Part shown: one piece after another, positions 4,662 through 7,936 of the stretch
How the letters are laid out: every line of letters begins with the position of its first letter
Position numbering within the stretch: position 1 is the stretch's first letter
NCBI GenBank assembly: GCA_035527715.1
Contig: DATKZY010000235.1
Span: 1 to 7,936 of the forward strand
Direction of reading: 5' to 3'
DNA length: 7,936 nt
Source of the DNA: DSUN01 sp035527715
GTDB taxonomy: Bacteria > Planctomycetota > PUPC01 > DSUN01
Position numbers and translations under genes: made by a program
The notes under the pieces: generated by a model
The model's input: only the letters and a program-made list of their open reading frames with translations
What the model was told of the DNA's origin: nothing
Databases searched by the model: none

Positions 4662-6519
4662 CCACACGGTGCGCCGCGAGGCCCAGGCGAACACCGAGGC
4701 CAGCCTCCGCTCGGCCCGCACCTACATCGAGCAGCGCCTCGTCACCCTCCAGCAGATCCTCGAGTCGCTCGCCCGCAGGCTGAGGCCCCGGGCCGCCCTG
4801 GTCGAGGGGGCCACCACCGACGTGCGCCTGAGCCTGGAACGCGAGCGCCTGCACTACGGCTTCGACGTGCTGAGCCTCTGCAACGCCGCGGGCTCCGTGG
4901 CCCTTCGGACCCGGCACCCCTACAGCACCGAAGGCAACCGCGCCCTCGACCCGGTCGTGGAAAAGGCCCTCAAGGGCGAGGCCGCCCGGGGCATCGAGGT
5001 GCTCCACGCCGACGAGCTGGCCCTCGAGGGCGACGACTTGCCGCGCCAGGCCTTCCTCTCCCTCGTCGAAACCCCCAAGGCCAAGCCCCGGCCCGACGCC
5101 TCGGAGCCCCGCGGGCTCATGCTCTGGGCCGCCGCGCCCGTGCCCGACGCCGACGGCAAGACCCTCGGCGCCGTCTACGGCGGCATCCTGCTCAACCGCA
5201 ACTGGGCGCTGGTGGACGCCATCCGCGACACGGTGTTCGGCAACGAGACCTATGCGGGGAAGGCCCTGGGCACAGTGACTATCTTCCTGTGGGACGCCCG
5301 GGTCGCCACCAACGTGATGACCGAGGCGGGCAACCGCGCCATCGGCACCCGAGTCTCCTCCGCCGTCTACGACCGCGTCCTCGAGAGCGGCCAGCCGTGG
5401 GTGGACCGCGCCTTCGTGGTGCGCGACTGGTACATCACCGCCTACGAGCCGATCCGCGACCCCCGCGGCCAGACCATCGGCATCCTCTACGTCGGCATCC
5501 TCGAGCAGAAGTACGCCGACCTCAAGCGCCAGATCCTCCGCTCGTTCCTCACCCCGGTCATCGTGGCCGCCGTGGCCGCCATCGTGCTCGCCTTCGTCAT
5601 CACGAAGACCATCGCCCGACCCGTCAACGAGCTGCTCCTCGCCACCCGCCGCCTGGCCAGCGGCGACCACGACCACAAGCCGCGCACGTTCCGCTCGGCC
5701 CCCGAGTTCGCCGAGCTCGTCGAGGCCTTCGGCCACATGGCCGACGCCATCGGCGAGCGCGACCTGGCCCTCCGCCAGCAGAACCGCGAGCTCGAGGTCT
5801 CCAACGAGCGCCTCGCCCAGCTCAACCGCAACTACATGGAAATGCTCGGCTTCGTCACCCACGAGCTGCGCAACCGCCTCAACAACGTCATCTTCTCCGC
5901 CGCCGCGCTCCGCGACGGCTACGTCGGCCCCCTCACCGACAAGCAGCGCGACACCGCCGCGCGCGTGGCCCGCAACGCCCACCACCTCGAGGAGATGATC
6001 GTCAACTACCTCAACCTCTCCCGCATCGAGAAGGGCGAAATGGTCCTCCAGCCCCAGCTCATGGAGCTGCGCAAGGACGTCGTCGAGCCCATCCTCGCCC
6101 AGGTCCGCAGCCAGCTCGACAGCGCGAAGATGCACGTCGAGAACCACGTGGGCGAGGGCATCACCTTCCAGGCCGACCCCTCGCTCCTGCGCATCGTGCT
6201 CGACAACCTGCTCACCAACGCCGTCAAGTACGGCCGCCCGGGCGGCCGCATCGAGGTCGCCACCGCGCAGACCAGCGACGCCGTCCAGCTCTCCGTCACC
6301 AACGAGGGCGAAGGCATCAGCCCTGAGGACCTCCCCAGGCTCTTCGGCAAATTCGTCCGCCTCGACCAGCCTTCCGCCAGGTCCCGCAAGGGCACCGGCC
6401 TCGGCCTCTTCATCTGCCACGAGATCATCGAGAAACACGGCGGCCGCATCTGGGCCGAAAGCCAGTTCGGCCAGTGGGCTCGCTTCACCTTCGCCATCCC
6501 AAAGGTCCCGCCCGCCTGA
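4570..6519 (+). CDS. Membrane sensor histidine kinase (Cache-HAMP-HisKA-HATPase)
   Basis: 649 residues. A first membrane segment (about 7-27) and a second (about 326-348) bracket a roughly 295-residue extracytoplasmic region. Its membrane-proximal part (about 200-320) has Cache signatures: IFLWDARVATNV (238-249), an AIGTRVSS segment, and WYITAYEPI followed by IGILYVGI. Such domains bind small ligands. Then come a HAMP linker (about 346-398, starting near TIARP), a coiled coil (396-426), a HisKA domain with phospho-acceptor His431 (FVTHELRNRLNN), and a HATPase domain with N-box DNLLTNAVKYG (545-555), G1 NEGEGI (578-583), RLFGKF and G2 GTGLGL (608-613). Compared with the usual HELRxPL and DxGxG, it has Arg436 in place of Pro and Asn578 in place of Asp. 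GAAGGG (4556-4561) lies 8 nt before the ATG. No receiver-domain partner is encoded in the window, so its output is unknown. It ends 16 bp from the convergent gene. Confidence 0.95.
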   Translation: MGLRTRLVLAFLFVVLLLGGATVYTGSLLIDHTVRREAQANTEASLRSARTYIEQRLVTLQQILESLARRLRPRAALVEGATTDVRLSLERERLHYGFDVLSLCNAAGSVALRTRHPYSTEGNRALDPVVEKALKGEAARGIEVLHADELALEGDDLPRQAFLSLVETPKAKPRPDASEPRGLMLWAAAPVPDADGKTLGAVYGGILLNRNWALVDAIRDTVFGNETYAGKALGTVTIFLWDARVATNVMTEAGNRAIGTRVSSAVYDRVLESGQPWVDRAFVVRDWYITAYEPIRDPRGQTIGILYVGILEQKYADLKRQILRSFLTPVIVAAVAAIVLAFVITKTIARPVNELLLATRRLASGDHDHKPRTFRSAPEFAELVEAFGHMADAIGERDLALRQQNRELEVSNERLAQLNRNYMEMLGFVTHELRNRLNNVIFSAAALRDGYVGPLTDKQRDTAARVARNAHHLEEMIVNYLNLSRIEKGEMVLQPQLMELRKDVVEPILAQVRSQLDSAKMHVENHVGEGITFQADPSLLRIVLDNLLTNAVKYGRPGGRIEVATAQTSDAVQLSVTNEGEGISPEDLPRLFGKFVRLDQPSARSRKGTGLGLFICHEIIEKHGGRIWAESQFGQWARFTFAIPKVPPA

Positions 6520-6535
6520 GCCGCACCCCCGCCGC

Positions 6536-7159
6536 CTACCGCCCGTCCGCCTTCACCACCGCCTGACCCGTCCCGTCGCACTCGGGGCACACCTGCTTCA
6601 CCAGATAGCTCTCGGGCTTCGAGCCCACGTCGCGCCACTTGCGGACGGCGACCCAGCCCCTCCCCTTGCACTCGGGACACGTCTGCCAGAAGACGAGCTG
6701 GAGGCCCCGCAGCAACGCCTCGAGGAACTGCTCGCGCGACACCCCCTGCGCGTCGAGCTGGCGGGCCGACCAGCGCGTCTCCCGACCGAACCCGGTCCGC
6801 ATCAGCAGCACCACGGCCTCTGCCTTCGCCTCGCGGTTGCCCAGGAAGGGGGCGAGCACCACCGTGTCATCGCCCAGGCGACACAGCACGTCGCGTTGCT
6901 CCGTCACCCGCACCACGGTCGCGATCTGCCAGAGCTTGTCGCCCTTCCCCTTGTAGCGCGGGTCCACGCTCGCCATCGGCTCGTCGAGGTGGTGATAGCT
7001 CCCCATCGTCAGCACCACGCGGTCCTTGTGCTTCCGATAGGCTTCTTCGAGCCACTCCGGGCCGCGCACCTGCCCGTTGTAGCGGATCTTCGGCCACTCG
7101 AACGCCTCGCCGGCGAACACGGGCAGCCCCAGAACCGCCAGCAAGCTCACCCAGCGCAT
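6536..7159 (-). CDS. Small exported protein with two CxxCxGxG zinc-binding-type motifs, function unknown
   Basis: 207 residues from the ATG at 7159. Residues 1-16 (MRWVSLLAVLGLPVFA) form a signal peptide with a VFA-G cleavage site. The middle part has no family I recognise and includes YHHLDEP and a LWQIATVVRV stretch. The C-terminal third carries CPECKGRG (from Cys161) and CPECDGTG (from Cys191), the pattern of the DnaJ zinc-finger repeats. Two copies instead of four would be enough for one four-cysteine zinc site. There is no J domain, so it is not a DnaJ. The start is chosen because an in-frame ATG at 7201 lies inside the predicted -10 box, while AGGAG (7170-7174) precedes 7159 by 10 nt. 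The gene is convergent with the kinase (16-bp gap) and divergent from the tRNA gene. Its coding reality is well supported by the signal peptide and motifs; its role is unknown. Confidence 0.87.
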   Translation of the reverse strand: MRWVSLLAVLGLPVFAGEAFEWPKIRYNGQVRGPEWLEEAYRKHKDRVVLTMGSYHHLDEPMASVDPRYKGKGDKLWQIATVVRVTEQRDVLCRLGDDTVVLAPFLGNREAKAEAVVLLMRTGFGRETRWSARQLDAQGVSREQFLEALLRGLQLVFWQTCPECKGRGWVAVRKWRDVGSKPESYLVKQVCPECDGTGQAVVKADGR

Positions 7160-7169
7160 CACCCCAGAA

Positions 7170-7174
7170 CTCCT
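7170..7174 (-). promoter_or_regulatory. Ribosome binding site that decides the start at 7159
   Basis: AGGAG on the minus strand, 10 nt before the ATG at 7159. The alternative ATG at 7201 has no ribosome site before it and overlaps the -10 element. Confidence 0.55.
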
Positions 7175-7199
7175 GCCCTCACCATTCGCGTCTACCTCC

Positions 7200-7227
7200 A
7201 TATTACACGGTTGGTCGTCGAAAGCAA
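7200..7227 (-). promoter_or_regulatory. Sigma70-like promoter of the CxxCxGxG protein gene
   Basis: On the minus strand TTGCTT (-35, 7227-7222) and TAATAT (-10, 7205-7200) are 16 bp apart. The transcript start would be near 7193, with a leader of about 34 nt. The pair stands out as AT-rich boxes in GC-rich DNA. Confidence 0.55.
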
Positions 7228-7245
7228 GCCCCTGGCCCCGACCAC

Positions 7246-7274
7246 TTGAGCCTCGCCTCCCGTTCTGCTATACT
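7246..7274 (+). promoter_or_regulatory. Promoter of the tRNA-Leu gene, extended -10
   Basis: TTGAGC (7246-7251), a 17-bp spacer and TATACT (7269-7274) preceded by TGC. The predicted start is near 7281, only about 5 nt before the mature tRNA, as is common for tRNA transcripts. The ten bases CTGCTATACT (7265-7274) are identical to those at the sulfatase-like promoter (2939-2948). Confidence 0.65.
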
Positions 7275-7285
7275 TCGCCGGCCAC

Positions 7286-7368
7286 GCCGGAGTGGCGGAA
7301 TGGCAGACGCGCTGGATTCAAAATCCAGTGACCGCAAGGTTGTGAGGGTTCGACTCCCTCCTCCGGCA
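7286..7368 (+). tRNA. tRNA-Leu (anticodon CAA)
   Basis: A complete class II tRNA of 83 nt. The acceptor stem pairs GCCGGAG (7286-7292) with CTCCGGC (7361-7367), and the discriminator base is A7368. The anticodon stem CTGGA/TCCAG (7312-7316 and 7324-7328) encloses loop TTCAAAA with anticodon CAA at 7319-7321, which reads UUG leucine codons. A 15-nt variable region (7329-7343) can form an ACC-GCAA-GGT hairpin, as expected for tRNA-Leu. The T arm is GAGGG-TTCGACT-CCCTC (7344-7360). The 3' CCA is not encoded, since CTC follows the discriminator, so it must be added by nucleotidyltransferase. It has its own promoter just upstream. Confidence 0.97.
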
Positions 7369-7560
7369 CTCTCTAACCCGTACTATCCGAAAACCCGTCC
7401 CACGAGATCGAGAGGCTGGTTACCTTGCCGGCGGGTTGCTGTACTCCTCTGCGGGCGGGGAGAGAAGGGATCCGCGGATCGTGCGGGCCGAGCGGAGGCG
7501 CACCGACCCTGCATGGTTCCAGTGGTGCACGGCCCGAGTGAGGGCTCCAATCCACGGGCG
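7369..7560. other. Intergenic stretch without a recognised gene
   Basis: The DNA between the tRNA and the transposase frame holds no reading frame with family features. Open frames on both strands here are rich in Pro, Arg and Ala and look like composition shadows. The right end of the insertion sequence should lie in this stretch, but its terminal inverted repeat cannot be located without the other end. No T-rich terminator follows the tRNA. Confidence 0.5.
7469..7480. repeat. 12-bp perfect palindrome
   Basis: GATCCGCGGATC is fully self-complementary without a loop. It lies between the tRNA and the transposase. It could be a dimeric protein site or chance; nothing else supports a function. 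Confidence 0.3.
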
Positions 7561-7936
7561 TCACGCGGCTCGGCGGTACGACTACAGCAGGCCGCCCAGA
7601 CTCTCCTCGCAGTGGACCTCGCCGATGGGCCCGCAAACTGGCTCGGGCGCTGGCTCGCCCGTGCGAATGGCCCTCGGCACGCGGTTCGCCAGCCCTTGGT
7701 GGGGCCGGCATTCGTTGAAGTGGCGGCGGTAGAAACCCACCGCGCGACACAGGCTCTTGAGGCCGAACAGGATCAGGTGGTTCAGACACTCCTCACGTAG
7801 GCTTCGGCCCCAGCGCTCGATGAATGGACTCGCGTTCGGTGCATGGTAGGGGGTCTTCACAGGCTCCACGCCCGCGCTCCGAAGCACCGCATCGAAGTCG
7901 GCACAGAGGGACTTGTCGCGATCATGCAGAAGGAAC
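7561..7936 (-). mobile_element. 3' part of an insertion sequence with a DDE integrase-core transposase
   Basis: The region contains the C-terminal part of a transposase, and the element continues beyond position 7936. The extent is a minimum: the right end lies somewhere between the in-frame stop at 7561 and the tRNA, and no terminal repeat could be recognised. Confidence 0.7.
7582..7935 (-). CDS. Transposase, integrase core (rve/DDE) C-terminal part, 5' end outside the window
   Basis: 117 residues are visible, entering from the right edge in frame. They begin FLLHDRDKSL, where the Asp of HDRD is the second catalytic Asp of the DDE triad, followed by FDAVLRSAGVEPVKTPYHAPN and FIERWGRSLREECLNH. 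The Glu of IERW is the catalytic Glu, 34 residues after that Asp, the usual spacing. The end of the core (FNECRPHQGL) is also typical. The first Asp and the DNA-binding N-terminus lie outside. The C-terminus reads EVHCEESLGGLL then TAG, and the same frame continues SYRRAA to a TGA at 7561-7563. Related proteins commonly end in GGLL.hY.R.A, so the TAG may be a late nonsense change removing about seven residues. I do not assign an IS family name. The neighbouring tRNA-Leu is intact, so the element did not disrupt it. Confidence 0.9.
   Translation of the reverse strand, partial: FLLHDRDKSLCADFDAVLRSAGVEPVKTPYHAPNASPFIERWGRSLREECLNHLILFGLKSLCRAVGFYRRHFNECRPHQGLANRVPRAIRTGEPAPEPVCGPIGEVHCEESLGGLL

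Noticed and set aside
4516..6438. Long minus-strand open frame (640 codons) opposite the histidine kinase
   Set aside because: Its translation is dominated by Gly, Ala, Val, Glu and Asp without motifs, as expected opposite a C-ending codon gene. The plus-strand kinase explains the region fully.
7160..7201. ATG 7201 as start of the CxxCxGxG protein
   Set aside because: It overlaps the predicted -10 box, lacks a ribosome site and would place 14 polar residues before a good signal peptide.
7373..7440. Decayed second transposase C-terminus on the minus strand (GKVTSLSI segment)
   Set aside because: The resemblance to transposase ends is only a few residues and no frame gives a convincing continuation.
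7246..7800. Plus-strand open frame of 184 codons across the tRNA and transposase region
   Set aside because: It runs through the tRNA gene and antisense to the transposase. The peptide has no family features.

Overview
The window is GC-rich DNA with strongly C/G-ending codons. Its gene content points to a Planctomycetota/PVC-like or similar environmental bacterium: a secreted tandem nitrilase-fold protein, a sulfatase-like enzyme, a Cache-type histidine kinase, a stand-alone addiction module and an integrase-type transposase. The phylum is inferred from style only; no marker gene is present.

Layout, left to right. Positions 1-100 hold a cluster of short hairpins of intergenic-repeat type, with no gene. 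Positions 158-536 carry a toxin-antitoxin locus: a promoter, an intact antitoxin of the 'putative addiction module component' family, and an overlapping RelE/ParE toxin cut off after 28 codons. The toxin remnant runs directly into the 3' end of a large minus-strand gene (540-2846). That gene encodes an exported protein with a beta-sandwich-like N-terminal part and two nitrilase-fold domains. The first has lost the catalytic cysteine (Gly334); the second keeps Glu512-Lys575-Cys608. A 152-bp intergenic region with two divergent sigma70-like promoters separates it from a plus-strand sulfatase-superfamily gene (2999-4444), which has Thr51 where sulfatases have formylglycine-forming Cys/Ser and has no signal peptide. 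A membrane-bound Cache-HAMP-HisKA-HATPase histidine kinase follows (4570-6519). Tail-to-tail with it, 16 bp away, is a small exported protein with two CxxCxGxG motifs (6536-7159, minus strand). A second back-to-back promoter pair then serves this gene and a tRNA-Leu(CAA) gene (7286-7368). The right edge holds the C-terminal part of a DDE integrase-core transposase on the minus strand, running out of the window, with a probable early stop near its C-terminus.

How the parts may work together: the divergent nitrilase-like and sulfatase-like genes could belong to one catabolic or modification step, one product exported and the other cytosolic, but the substrate cannot be read from sequence. The histidine kinase has no response regulator in view. 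The toxin-antitoxin remnant, the hairpin repeats and the transposase are accessory DNA flanking a metabolic and sensory core. I see no multi-gene defence system, CRISPR array or clearly new system. The most notable items are the dead-plus-live nitrilase fusion, the Thr-nucleophile 'sulfatase', the truncated toxin joined to the nitrilase 3' end, and the off-consensus residues of the kinase.
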